The notes beneath the pieces are model-generated. The model searched no databases, was not told the DNA's origin, and saw nothing but the letters and a program-made list of their open reading frames with translations. From CALDOK01 sp964481655 (GTDB lineage: Bacteria > Myxococcota_A > UBA796 > JAFGLY01): DNA of 35,355 nt. The position numbers and the translations under genes were made by a program. Location: positions 1 to 35,355 of the forward strand of contig CAYZVO010000080.1 in the NCBI GenBank assembly GCA_964481655.1, read 5' to 3'. Below are positions 5,715-14,090 of this stretch, piece after piece. Positions within the stretch are counted from its first letter, which is position 1. Every line of letters begins with the position of its first letter.

Positions 5715-8225
5715 GACACCGCCGGCCCCAACAACTCCTCCGGCATCGGTGACCTCCCCTCCTGCCTGGCCGACCCCATCTCCGTCGACGGCGACTTCGA
5801 CGGCTTGACCTGGTTCGAGGAGGTCGATGAGTGGGGCACCGATCCCACCCTCTCCGACTCCGACTTCGACAACCTGGATGATGGCGACGAGGTCGAGCTG
5901 CAGGACATCACCGGCTGCCCCGACCCCCTGGACGACGACAGCGACGGCGACGGCCTGCTGGATGGCGACGAGGTCTACACCCACGGGACCGATCCCTGCA
6001 ACACCGACTCCGACGGCGACGGCCTCGATGACAGCGACGAGCTGGACCTCGGCCTGGATCCCACCGAGCAGGACTCCGACGGCGACGGCATCGACGACTA
6101 CGACGAAGTCAACTGCGAGCAGGGCAGCGACGGCACCGCCGACGATCGCGACGGCGACGGCATCTCCGACAGCACCGAGTACCAGGAGCACAAGGCCGAC
6201 GACTGGAACGACTACGACGACGACGGCCACCCCAACTGGTGTGACACCGACTCCGACGACGACGGCCTCGACGACGGCGACGAGTACGGCGAGGATCTCG
6301 ACTGCGACGAAGAGAACGACTGGCTCGACGACTACGACGACGACGCCTGCCCCCCGGACGACACCGACACCGACGAGCCGGACACCGACACCGACGCCGA
6401 CGCCGACACGGACACGGACACGGACACCGACACCGACGCGTTCTGCGACTCCGGCGACGTCTACTGCGGCGGCAAGCTCACCGGCGGTGGCTGCAACGCC
6501 GCGGCCGGCGGCCTGCTGCTGGTGCCCGCGCTGCTGGGCGTAGTGCTCATCGGCCTGCGGCGCTTCGGTGCTGGCGCCGTGAGCCTGCTGCTGGGCGGGC
6601 TGACCCTGCTGCTGCTGGTCCCCTCCGCCGAGGCCCAGGGCCTCGACGCCCAGAGCTTCAGCCCCAGCATCGACGGCGACCGCCTGCTGGTCCTCGACGA
6701 CCAGGTCCTCTACCCCGAGTCCGAAGCCCGGCCCGGCGGCGGGATCGTGTTCAACTACGCCGCCCGCCCGGTGGTCTACCGCCTGGACGACGGCGGCGAG
6801 CTGTCGGTGGTGGACGGCATCGGCACCATCGACGCCCTCGTGTTTTTTCGGCTGGCCGACCGGCTCCGGCTGGGGATGGATCTGCCCATCAACCCGGTGG
6901 TGACCGGCGACGGCGTCACAGGCGGCCACCTGCTGGGTGACATCGCCCTGGACACCAAGGTGACCATGCTGGACCGGCGCGACGGCTTCGGGCTGTCGGC
7001 CTCGGCCCGCCTGGGCCTGCCCACCGGCTCGAGCGACGCCTGGGTCGGCGCCGGCGGCATCACCGCCAGGGCCCTGCTGGGCGCCTCCACCACGGTGGGC
7101 ATGGCGAACAACCCCGAGGCCCTGGTGCTGGCGGCCAACGCCGGCATCGCCACGGGCGGCGGCGAGCTGGACGAGGTCTTCGACCTGCACTGGGGCATGC
7201 GCATGCCCTTCGGTGTGGGCGCCTCCTTCGCCTTCGCGCCGCCGGTCTGGGCCACCGCCGAGCTGGCCGGCGCCTGGGTCATGAAGAACAGCGAGCAGCC
7301 CGGGGCCCTGCCCCTCGAGGCGCTGCTGTCCCTGCGCCTCAAACCCACCGACAACGACCTGCTCATCACCCTGGGCGGCGGCCTGCCCCTGAGCCAGGGC
7401 GTGGGCAACCCCGACATCCGCGGCCTGGCCGGCGTGGCCTGGGTGCCCAGCCCCCGCGAGACCACCACCTGGAACCTGGTCGAGACGGCCCCCGAGCCCA
7501 GCGTCCAGCCCGTCGCCGCCGTGGAGCCCTTCCCCGTTGACAAGGACGGCGTCGGCGTGACCGCGACCATGATGGTCGACGGCGAGGCCCAGCCGGTCCA
7601 GGCCCACGTGGTGGCCCTCGAGCTGTTCGAAGAGGTCGACGCCCGCACGGATCGCACCGTGCGCCCGGCCGTGCGCTCCCGCTGCGACGGCAACGGTCGC
7701 GTCTTCCTCGACCTCGAGCCCGGCCGCTACACCGTGCGCGTCACCGCGGCGGGCGCCATGCCGGTGACCCAGACGGTGGTGGTGCGGCCCAAGGGCGTCA
7801 CCGACCTGCCCGTGGCCCTCGAGGCCAAGGCCGGCCCGGTGGACTTCAACGTCGGCAAGCAGGGCCGAGTGCTGCTCAAGCCCAGCTGGCGCGTCATCCA
7901 GTTCGCCGAGGGCGACAGCAGCCTGGGCCTCAAGATGCCGGACCGCCTGGCCGACCTCGGCGCCTTCTGGGGCGCCCACCTGCAGGGCAACTTCGTCGAG
8001 ATCAAGGGCTACGCCTCCCCGGCGGAGCTCGAGACCAAGAAGCAGCTGCACCTCGCCCGCGCGGGCGCGGTCAAGCAGGCCTTCGAGATCCCGCCCGCCT
8101 TCAGCCACTGCGTGGACCTGGACAAGGGCACCCGCAACGAGCCGCAGGATCAGAAGGAGCACTACCAGGTCGAGATCATCATCACCGACAAGGCCTGCCC
8201 CGCCCAGGAACGGGCGAGGCCCTGA
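5715..8225 (+). CDS. C-terminal part of polyprotein 2: TSP3 stalk, internal MYXO-CTERM, second signal helix, beta-barrel, OmpA-like end
   Basis: The first 230 or so residues are TSP3 calcium-binding repeats ending in an Asp-Thr/Asp-Ala linker (about 6361-6439). GGGC follows (6483-6494), with a hydrophobic stretch and a short Arg pair: a MYXO-CTERM-like signal. As in the 1399 gene it is internal. A second hydrophobic helix ending SAEAQ (to about 6644) gives a good AEA/Q signal-peptidase site. A beta-barrel homologous to that of the paralog follows (shared patterns include GTID, GDIALD versus GDLALD, and LAANAGI versus VAANAGV). Next come an Ig-like/carboxypeptidase-regulatory-like domain (about 7530-7850) and an OmpA-like C-terminus with IQF and GYAS patterns. 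It lacks the CPD-type TSP3 insertions of paralog 1. The TGA at 8223-8225 is followed 16 bp later by the next gene, so they are probably co-transcribed. Confidence 0.82.
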   Translation, partial: DTAGPNNSSGIGDLPSCLADPISVDGDFDGLTWFEEVDEWGTDPTLSDSDFDNLDDGDEVELQDITGCPDPLDDDSDGDGLLDGDEVYTHGTDPCNTDSDGDGLDDSDELDLGLDPTEQDSDGDGIDDYDEVNCEQGSDGTADDRDGDGISDSTEYQEHKADDWNDYDDDGHPNWCDTDSDDDGLDDGDEYGEDLDCDEENDWLDDYDDDACPPDDTDTDEPDTDTDADADTDTDTDTDTDAFCDSGDVYCGGKLTGGGCNAAAGGLLLVPALLGVVLIGLRRFGAGAVSLLLGGLTLLLLVPSAEAQGLDAQSFSPSIDGDRLLVLDDQVLYPESEARPGGGIVFNYAARPVVYRLDDGGELSVVDGIGTIDALVFFRLADRLRLGMDLPINPVVTGDGVTGGHLLGDIALDTKVTMLDRRDGFGLSASARLGLPTGSSDAWVGAGGITARALLGASTTVGMANNPEALVLAANAGIATGGGELDEVFDLHWGMRMPFGVGASFAFAPPVWATAELAGAWVMKNSEQPGALPLEALLSLRLKPTDNDLLITLGGGLPLSQGVGNPDIRGLAGVAWVPSPRETTTWNLVETAPEPSVQPVAAVEPFPVDKDGVGVTATMMVDGEAQPVQAHVVALELFEEVDARTDRTVRPAVRSRCDGNGRVFLDLEPGRYTVRVTAAGAMPVTQTVVVRPKGVTDLPVALEAKAGPVDFNVGKQGRVLLKPSWRVIQFAEGDSSLGLKMPDRLADLGAFWGAHLQGNFVEIKGYASPAELETKKQLHLARAGAVKQAFEIPPAFSHCVDLDKGTRNEPQDQKEHYQVEIIITDKACPAQERARP

Positions 8226-8241
8226 CGACCCCGGGGGGCGC

Positions 8242-10071
8242 GTGTCTAAGCAACTGGCCGTCCTGCTCCTGCTCCCAGGCTGCGCCTGGATCACTCCCGA
8301 CGAGCTGGCGGAGGCCCAGGGCACCTGCGACTGCCCCGACGCCGGCCAGCTGTACTACCCGGACGCCGACGGTGACGGCTTCGGCGACGCCGCGTCCCCG
8401 ACCACCTGCCCCGAGGGCGACGGCTACCTCAGCTCGGGCACGGACTGCGACGACGGCGATCCGGAGGTGCACCCCGACGCCGATGAGCTGTGCAACGAGA
8501 TCGACGACAACTGCGACGGTGAGATCGACAGCGCAGACGCCGTAGACGCCTGGCGCTGGTACCAGGACGGGGACGGGGACGGCTACGGGGACCCGGAGTC
8601 CTGGACGATGGCCTGCACCCAGCCCGAGGGCTACGTCGCCGTCGACGACGCCGAGGACTGCGACGACGGTGACGACTCGATCCACCCCGGCGCCACCGAG
8701 ATCTGCAGCGACGGCGTGGACAACAACTGCGACGAGGACGCCGGGGACTGCCGCCCCGAGGGGGACCAGAGCTGGACCTTCACGGGCCTGCGCTTCTACG
8801 GCGCGAGCTTCGACGACGGCACCGGGCGGGCCTGCGCTGGCGGGGTGGACCTGGTCTCCACCAGCGAGCCAGACCTGGTCATCGGCGCCTCCCGCTGGGA
8901 GGGGAACCAGGGCATCGTCGCGGTGTTCGCCGGCCCCTTCGCCATGGACGAGACCGTGGCCGTCGGCGAGGCGGTCACGACCCTGGACGGCATCGACGCC
9001 GAGCCCGGCGCCGGGCGCAGCATCGCCCTGCTGGGCGCCCTCAACAGCGCCGGCAGCAGCTGGATCGGCGTGGGCGCGGCGCCCCCGGACACCGGATCCC
9101 AGGACGCCGGCGCGGTCTACCTGCTCGAGACCCCGCTGGTCTCCGGGCACGGCGACCTGGTCGATGAGTCCTCCATCGTCCTGGACTTCGCCGATGACGG
9201 CGACAACCTGGGCTACGCCCTGGACGGCGGCCTGGACGCCACCGGCGACGGGCTGACGGACCTGATCATCGGCGCCCCCGGCGCGGACAGCCAGGCCGGT
9301 GAGGCCCTGTTCTTCAGCGGGCCCATCTCCAGCTACGCCGACCGCGCGTCGGCCCTGGGCGTCATCCAGGGCGACGAAGCCGCGGACCTCAGCGGGTCGT
9401 CCGTCGCGCTGGTGCCGGACATGAACGGCGACGGGCTCGCCGAGCTGGCCGTGGGGGAGCCCTGCGGCGGCAGCGCGAACGAGGGCCGGGTGTTGCTCTT
9501 CCTCTCCCCCCTCGACGCGTCCTTCGACCGAAGCGCGGCGGATCAGAGCTACGTCGGCGAAGCCATGAACGACCTGCTGGGAACGGTCGCGCCCGCGGGA
9601 GACGTGGACGCCGATGGCCGCGGCGACCTGCTCCTGGCCGCACCCTACGGGGCCGAGGACCAGGCCGGCGTGGTCTACCTGGTGCTCGGCGCCACCAACC
9701 CCGTGGGCACCGTGGGGGCCGCCGAGGCCACCATCGAGGGCAGCGAGCCTGGGGCGCGCTTCGGGACCGGGATCGCCGGGGTCGAAGACTTCGACGCGGA
9801 CGGTCACGCCGACCTCGTCATCGGCGCCCCCAAGGCCGACGATCCCGCAGCCGACGCCGGGGTCACCCATCTGTTCTACGGCGCGGTCTCGGGCTCCGTC
9901 AGCAGCGCCAGCGCCGATCTCTCGATCGCGGGACCCGCTGGGGAGGCCTGGAGCGGCACCCACCTGTTCCCCGTCGGAGACCTGGACGAGGACGGCTTCG
10001 GCGACGTCGCCATCGGCTCACCGGGCAGCAGCCTGGGCTCCGTCGGCGTGCTGTTCGGGGACGGCTGGTAG
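8242..10071 (+). CDS. Lipoprotein with MopE metal-binding motifs and FG-GAP (integrin-alpha-like) repeats
   Basis: GTG 8242 follows a GGGGGG Shine-Dalgarno and opens a lipoprotein signal peptide with lipobox LPGC (Cys14). Residues about 30-170 contain two copies of the DCDDGD...CNEIDDNCDG type, the putative metal-binding motif first named from MopE. The remainder (about 180-609) is a series of FG-GAP repeats with DxDxDG calcium loops (for example at 9238-9300, 9418-9470, 9602-9660, 9787-9850 and 9985-10040) and GAP-type motifs, predicting a seven-bladed beta-propeller as in integrin alpha chains. The likely role is a surface-exposed, metal-dependent adhesion or scaffold protein. It sits just behind the two TSP3/OmpA genes on the same strand, in keeping with a cell-surface operon. 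A secreted enzyme inhibitor or cell-cell contact role is possible; no catalytic motif is seen. Confidence 0.85.
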   Translation: MSKQLAVLLLLPGCAWITPDELAEAQGTCDCPDAGQLYYPDADGDGFGDAASPTTCPEGDGYLSSGTDCDDGDPEVHPDADELCNEIDDNCDGEIDSADAVDAWRWYQDGDGDGYGDPESWTMACTQPEGYVAVDDAEDCDDGDDSIHPGATEICSDGVDNNCDEDAGDCRPEGDQSWTFTGLRFYGASFDDGTGRACAGGVDLVSTSEPDLVIGASRWEGNQGIVAVFAGPFAMDETVAVGEAVTTLDGIDAEPGAGRSIALLGALNSAGSSWIGVGAAPPDTGSQDAGAVYLLETPLVSGHGDLVDESSIVLDFADDGDNLGYALDGGLDATGDGLTDLIIGAPGADSQAGEALFFSGPISSYADRASALGVIQGDEAADLSGSSVALVPDMNGDGLAELAVGEPCGGSANEGRVLLFLSPLDASFDRSAADQSYVGEAMNDLLGTVAPAGDVDADGRGDLLLAAPYGAEDQAGVVYLVLGATNPVGTVGAAEATIEGSEPGARFGTGIAGVEDFDADGHADLVIGAPKADDPAADAGVTHLFYGAVSGSVSSASADLSIAGPAGEAWSGTHLFPVGDLDEDGFGDVAIGSPGSSLGSVGVLFGDGW

Positions 10072-10125
10072 CCTGCACCCACCCCCTGAAGCACGAGGGG
10101 CGGCCCCCCGCGGCGGGGCCCGCCC

Positions 10126-10173
10126 GGGGGGGGGGGGGGGGGGGGGGTTGTTGACGGGGGCGGNNNNNNNNNN
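10126..10173. other. 22-G homopolymer and 10-N gap (contig join)
   Basis: G runs from 10126 to 10147, then TTGTTGACGGGGG, then 10 N (10164-10173). The short string before the N resembles the true 3' end of the next gene (GTTAGTTGACGGGG, 10247-10260), suggesting overlapping contig ends that were not merged. Nothing coding is supported in 10072-10245, between two convergent genes. Confidence 0.8.
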
Positions 10174-10245
10174 CCACCCCCCCGCTGTTTGCGGCGGGCG
10201 GGGGGGTGGTGGGGTCCGGCCCCGGGGCGCTCGGGTGAGCGTTCG

Positions 10246-11754
10246 TTAGTTGACGGGGCTGTCGTAGACGATCACTTCGCCGAAGTAGAAGTGCGACGCG
10301 TCCGCATCATCCATCCCGCTCTCGTGCTCGATGGTGATGTAGATGTTGTTGTCGCTCTCGAGCTCCATGTCGAGCACGGCCGGGTCGTCGTCGCTCCCGC
10401 TGGAGGGGTGCGCCGAGACGGTGGTCAGCTCGGAGAAGTTGGCGCCACCGGTGTCTTCCCAGATGGTGATGACAGCGTCCAGCAGCGAGCCGTGCATGGC
10501 GGTCTCGACGTAGATGCTGATGTACTTGCCGTCGAGGCCGTCGGTGTCGTCAGCCAGGACCTTGTAGTTGTCGCTCTCGTCGTCGCTGCTGTCCAGGGCG
10601 CCCGCGAAGCCACCGTAGAAGTAGCCCGGGGTGTTGGTGGACTCGGACATGGCGACGGTGTTGGCCAGGCCGGTCGGGTGGTTGGACTCGATCTCCCAGG
10701 GATCGGTGTTGAAGTACCAGGGACCGGAGAAGATCAGCGGGTAGAAGTAGCCCGCGCCTTCGCCGCCGCCGCCGTTCGCGTCTTCGACGCTCACGTAGTA
10801 CTTGCCGGCCTCGGTGACCTTCACGGTGCAGCCCGGGTCGTAGTACCACAGGGCGGAGCCGGTGGTGTAGCCGGGGTCGGTGGTCTGGGCGAGGACGTCG
10901 CCCATGGGGTTGTAGACGGTCACGATGGGCTCGAGCATGCCCACGTAGTCCTGCCAGAAGGAGATGTGCAGGTAGTTGCCGACCGACTTGTCGTCGACCT
11001 CGAAGGCGAACCAGTCCACATCACCGGCGGTTTCGAGCTCGCCGAAGGTCTGCAGGGCGTAGGTCTGGTCGGTGGCGACATCGCCGAACAGCCACCAGAA
11101 GTACCAGAGGTCGTCCTCGGAGGACTCGACGGACTCGTCGTAGCTGGCCGCGGCGTCGGCCGCGGAGTCGTTGGCGCCCCACTCGTACTCGGCGAGGTCG
11201 AGCTGGGAGAAGTAGACCTCGTAGTCGAAGGTCGAGCCGCCGGAGGCGTCGTAGCCATCGGCCCAGTCGCCCCACTCGAGGATCTCGACGTAGTAGCCGG
11301 CGGAGTCGTAGGCCTGGAAGAACATCGAGGAGTCGGTGCCCCAGGACCAGTACGGGAAGTCGTCGTTCTCGCCGAGGAAGTTGCAGTCGGCGTCGTACAG
11401 TCGCATGACGGTGTCGGGCTCGCCGTCTTCGTCGTAGATGTAGGAGGCGGTGAAAGCCATGATGGTCTCGCCACCGTCGCCAGCCACGAAGTAGAAGTCG
11501 CGGTCGCCGGCTTCGCCGATGCGCTCGGCGATGCCCGCGTTGCCATCGGTGTCGAACTCGACCGCGTAGGCCGAGGCGCAGTCGTCACCCACGTCGGTGT
11601 CCGTGTCGCCGTCGGCGTCGGTGTCCGTGTCGGTGTCGGCGTCGGTGTCGGTGTCGGCGTCGCCGTCGGGCGGGTCGGTGGGTTCATCGGTCGGCGGGCA
11701 GCCGATGAGGGCCAGGGTACCAGCCGTGAGGAGCAGAATGGTGAAGGCGCGCAT
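10246..11754 (-). CDS. Lipoprotein with three pre-peptidase C-terminal (PPC)-like beta-sandwich domains
   Basis: The ATG at 11754-11752 is preceded by AGGAGG. A signal peptide with lipobox LIGC puts the lipidated Cys at residue 19. An Asp/Thr/Gly-rich acidic tether of about 30 residues follows, encoded by hexamer-like GTGTCG/GCGTCG DNA. The body is acidic and aromatic-rich and can be split into three similar segments with patterns such as DRDFYFVAG, DWFAFEV and the final DSxDDESDNYKV. All look like PPC domains (jelly-roll modules often carried by secreted proteases), with Asp-rich turns that could bind calcium. No protease domain is present, so a free-standing surface binding or adhesive role is inferred. 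It is convergent with the FG-GAP gene across a damaged join and has its own promoter. Confidence 0.75.
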   Translation of the reverse strand: MRAFTILLLTAGTLALIGCPPTDEPTDPPDGDADTDTDADTDTDTDADGDTDTDVGDDCASAYAVEFDTDGNAGIAERIGEAGDRDFYFVAGDGGETIMAFTASYIYDEDGEPDTVMRLYDADCNFLGENDDFPYWSWGTDSSMFFQAYDSAGYYVEILEWGDWADGYDASGGSTFDYEVYFSQLDLAEYEWGANDSAADAAASYDESVESSEDDLWYFWWLFGDVATDQTYALQTFGELETAGDVDWFAFEVDDKSVGNYLHISFWQDYVGMLEPIVTVYNPMGDVLAQTTDPGYTTGSALWYYDPGCTVKVTEAGKYYVSVEDANGGGGEGAGYFYPLIFSGPWYFNTDPWEIESNHPTGLANTVAMSESTNTPGYFYGGFAGALDSSDDESDNYKVLADDTDGLDGKYISIYVETAMHGSLLDAVITIWEDTGGANFSELTTVSAHPSSGSDDDPAVLDMELESDNNIYITIEHESGMDDADASHFYFGEVIVYDSPVN

Positions 11755-11807
11755 GGTTCCTCCTGCGGTGAGCCTTTGGGGATGGGAGATCCGTGAGAAT
11801 CCAGGGC

Positions 11808-11836
11808 AATGTAGAGAGTAAACGAGATGGCCGCAA
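11808..11836 (-). promoter_or_regulatory. Sigma70-like promoter for the PPC-domain lipoprotein
   Basis: On the minus strand TTGCGG (11836-11831) and TACATT (11813-11808) are separated by 17 bp, about 53 bp upstream of the ATG. This placement also argues against starting the divergent diguanylate cyclase gene at 11827, which lies inside the promoter. Confidence 0.45.
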
Positions 11837-11928
11837 GCACTGGGCGCGTTTACGATGAAGCCCGCGACCGACCTGGGCTCCCGCAGAGCCGACCGGTCGG
11901 GATCTCCCCTCCCCCGCTGGCTGCGATC

Positions 11929-12936
11929 ATGACCGGACCCGACCGCCCCGATGGCACCGATCGAGCATGGAACGCGCCGGGGCTGGCGGGCCCGTCCTCG
12001 AGCGACCCCGCCTCCCCCGAGGCCGGCTGGGAGGCGCGCTTCGAGGTGACCGCCAAGGTCCCCAGGGAAGCCTGGCCCACCCGCAACGAGCGACGCTACC
12101 CGGTGCTGCGCGTGGCCGCGGGCCCCGACCTGCTGGCCTTCGCCCGCCTGGTGCCCGAGCACCCCACCATCGTCGGGCGCGACGAACAGGCCGATCTGCG
12201 CCTGCAGGACTCCAGCGTCAGCCGCCGCCACGCGCGCCTGGTCCTGCAGCCCGACGGCTCCGCCATGGTCACCGACCTGGACTCCACCAACGGGGTCCGG
12301 CTCGACGAGCGCAAGGTCAGCCGCGGCATCGTGATCGAGGGCGCCCGGCTGGAGCTCGGCACCGTGTCCCTGCGCCTGGACTACATGACCGACGCCGAGA
12401 TCTCCCACCTGGCCCGGGTGCGGGCGCGGCTGCTCACCGCCGAGAACCGCGATCCCCTCACCGGGCTGCTCACCCGCGCCTTCCTCGAGGACGAGCTGCC
12501 GCGCATGGCCGCCACCTGTGCTCAGGCCGACGTGCCCCTGTGCTGCCTGTTCTTCGACCTGGACCACTTCAAGCGCATCAACGACAGCTTCGGCCACGCC
12601 GTGGGGGACGAGGTCCTCGAGACCGTGGCGCAGCTGGCGCTGCTGGACTGCCGCGACACCGACGTCTGCCTGCGCTACGGCGGCGAGGAGTTCGTCACCG
12701 TCCTGCAGGGCTCATCCATCGACGACGCCATCGCCGCCGCCAAGCGCCTGTGCCGGGCCGTGCGCGGCTACGACTGGGGCCGGGCCCACCCGGGCCTGAC
12801 GGTCACCGTCTCCTGTGGGGTCGCCCGCCGTCGGGTCAACGAGGATCTCGGCGCCTGGATCGGCCGCGCCGACCGCGCCATGTACACCGCCAAGCGCGCC
12901 GGAAGAAACCGCGCCGTGAGGGCGGTGGGAGACTAG
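11929..12936 (+). CDS. FHA domain diguanylate cyclase (GGEEF)
   Basis: Residues about 80-150 are an FHA phosphothreonine-binding domain: GRDEQADL, SVSRRHARL and STNG are all present. Residues about 172-330 are a GGDEF domain with RDPLTGLLTR, FFDLDHFKRIND and the active-site signature GGEEF (251-255). An RxxD inhibitory site (RDTD, 242-245) stands five residues before it. All catalytic elements for making c-di-GMP from two GTP, and for product inhibition, are therefore intact. There is no membrane segment. The FHA domain implies docking to a Ser/Thr-phosphorylated partner, fitting the many eukaryote-like kinases of myxobacteria. The start is uncertain: ATG 11929 lacks a clear Shine-Dalgarno and an in-frame ATG lies at 11827. 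I prefer 11929 because the earlier start overlaps the divergent promoter. A 12-bp palindrome CCGACCGGTCGG (11889-11900) lies upstream. The stop is 4 bp from the convergent GH3 gene. Confidence 0.9.
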   Translation: MTGPDRPDGTDRAWNAPGLAGPSSSDPASPEAGWEARFEVTAKVPREAWPTRNERRYPVLRVAAGPDLLAFARLVPEHPTIVGRDEQADLRLQDSSVSRRHARLVLQPDGSAMVTDLDSTNGVRLDERKVSRGIVIEGARLELGTVSLRLDYMTDAEISHLARVRARLLTAENRDPLTGLLTRAFLEDELPRMAATCAQADVPLCCLFFDLDHFKRINDSFGHAVGDEVLETVAQLALLDCRDTDVCLRYGGEEFVTVLQGSSIDDAIAAAKRLCRAVRGYDWGRAHPGLTVTVSCGVARRRVNEDLGAWIGRADRAMYTAKRAGRNRAVRAVGD

Positions 12937-12940
12937 GGAT

Positions 12941-14056
12941 CTAGAGCAGCCCCAGCCGATCCTTCATGCTCAGGATCCGGCGGACGCGCTCATCCAGGGA
13001 GGGCAGCAGGCTGGGATCGGCCCGCAGCTCGGCCTCGAGGATGCCCAGGTAGTCGATGCCTTCGTCCCAGTCCGGGGGCGCCGTGGTGAGCAGGATGTCG
13101 TTGCCCGCCCGGAAGGCCTCGAGGAACAGCTCGGCGGGATCGTCGCCGGTGGCCTGGGCCAGGGTGCCGATGGCCAGGTCGTCGGTGATCGTGGGCCAGC
13201 CCTGGGCGTGGGCCATCTCCACGATCTCGGGGCAGAGGATCGCCGGCTTGCTCCCGAAGCTCGAGTAGCCCACGTTGCCCACCATCACGCCGTCCAGGGA
13301 CGAGCCGGCCTGGCGGAACACGGCCAGCTCGCGCTCGAGGGCGGCGCGCTCCACCTCGCGCACCAGCAGGTGGTAGTCGGTGTTCTGCTCGAGGTCGCCG
13401 TAGCCGGGGAAGTGCTTGCCCACCGACAGCACGCCCGCCTTGGCCAGGCCCTGAGCGTAGGCGCTGCCCATGGCCGCGACCCGCTCGGGATCGGCCCCGA
13501 AGCTGCGCCCGGACTCGAACATCAGGCCCGAGCCGGCCAGATCGAGCACCGGCGCCAGGCTGACGTTGATGCCCACGGTGCCCATGCCGTCGCCCACGGC
13601 CTCACCCCAGGCCTGGGCCTCGGCCATGCTGCCCTGCCCCATCTCGCGGGCCGAGGGGAGCTCTTCGAGGCCGGGGACGAAGCCCAGCTTGTTGAGCTTG
13701 CCGCCCTCGACGTCGGCGGCGATGAGCAGGGGCACGGTGGCCCGGGCCTGCAGGTCCGCGATCCGGGCCTTGGCCTTGTCCGGGTCCTTCAGCAGGTTGC
13801 CCACCATCACCACGCCGCCCACCCGCACCGGGGCGGTCTTGTCCAGCGGCGGGTAGGACATGACGACCTGGCCGACCTTGTCCCGCAGGCTCATGCCCTG
13901 CAGCACCGCCTCGACGCGTTCGGCGGAGACCGGCCTCAGAGCCGGGCTGTCCGCGGACTCGGGCACAGGGGGTTCGTCGACAGCAGCGACCAGCACGAGC
14001 GCGCTGGCGAGCACAGCGGGGATCAACAAGGTTCGGTAGCGCATCGAATGACGCAT
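12941..14056 (-). CDS. Exported glycoside hydrolase family 3 protein (NagZ-like beta-N-acetylhexosaminidase)
   Basis: This is a 371-residue single-domain GH3 enzyme, close to the usual NagZ length, with an N-terminal signal peptide (hydrophobic 9-26). Family landmarks are visible: a VEGG-containing strand (116-119), KHFPGYG (214-220) for substrate binding, a D-x-H loop (D227, H229) that forms the unusual acid/base dyad of NagZ enzymes, and TDDLAIG with the probable nucleophile D292. NagZ removes N-acetylglucosamine from muropeptides. It is cytoplasmic in E. coli, but an exported form acts on peptidoglycan directly, as in Gram-positives and some predators. ATG 14056 is chosen over ATG 14044 because only the former has a G-rich Shine-Dalgarno (GGGCGGG). 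It is divergent from the histidine kinase gene, 34 bp apart, so shared control is likely. Confidence 0.88.
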   Translation of the reverse strand: MRHSMRYRTLLIPAVLASALVLVAAVDEPPVPESADSPALRPVSAERVEAVLQGMSLRDKVGQVVMSYPPLDKTAPVRVGGVVMVGNLLKDPDKAKARIADLQARATVPLLIAADVEGGKLNKLGFVPGLEELPSAREMGQGSMAEAQAWGEAVGDGMGTVGINVSLAPVLDLAGSGLMFESGRSFGADPERVAAMGSAYAQGLAKAGVLSVGKHFPGYGDLEQNTDYHLLVREVERAALERELAVFRQAGSSLDGVMVGNVGYSSFGSKPAILCPEIVEMAHAQGWPTITDDLAIGTLAQATGDDPAELFLEAFRAGNDILLTTAPPDWDEGIDYLGILEAELRADPSLLPSLDERVRRILSMKDRLGLL

Positions 14057-14090
14057 ATCCCACCGCCCGGCCAGGGGTTAGGGTTGGAGC

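Noticed and set aside
6361..6439. Tandem hexamer DNA (GACACC/GACACG), also at about 11585-11668, as CRISPR or minisatellite
   Set aside because: It codes the Asp-Thr/Asp-Ala linkers in the proper frame; there are no spacers and the repeats vary.
11889..11900. CCGACCGGTCGG palindrome as an operator
   Set aside because: A GC-rich 12-mer palindrome is expected by chance at some rate in such DNA, and no second copy or box spacing supports it.
11827..11929. Earlier start for the diguanylate cyclase at 11827
   Set aside because: It overlaps the -35 region of the divergent promoter and adds no recognisable domain.
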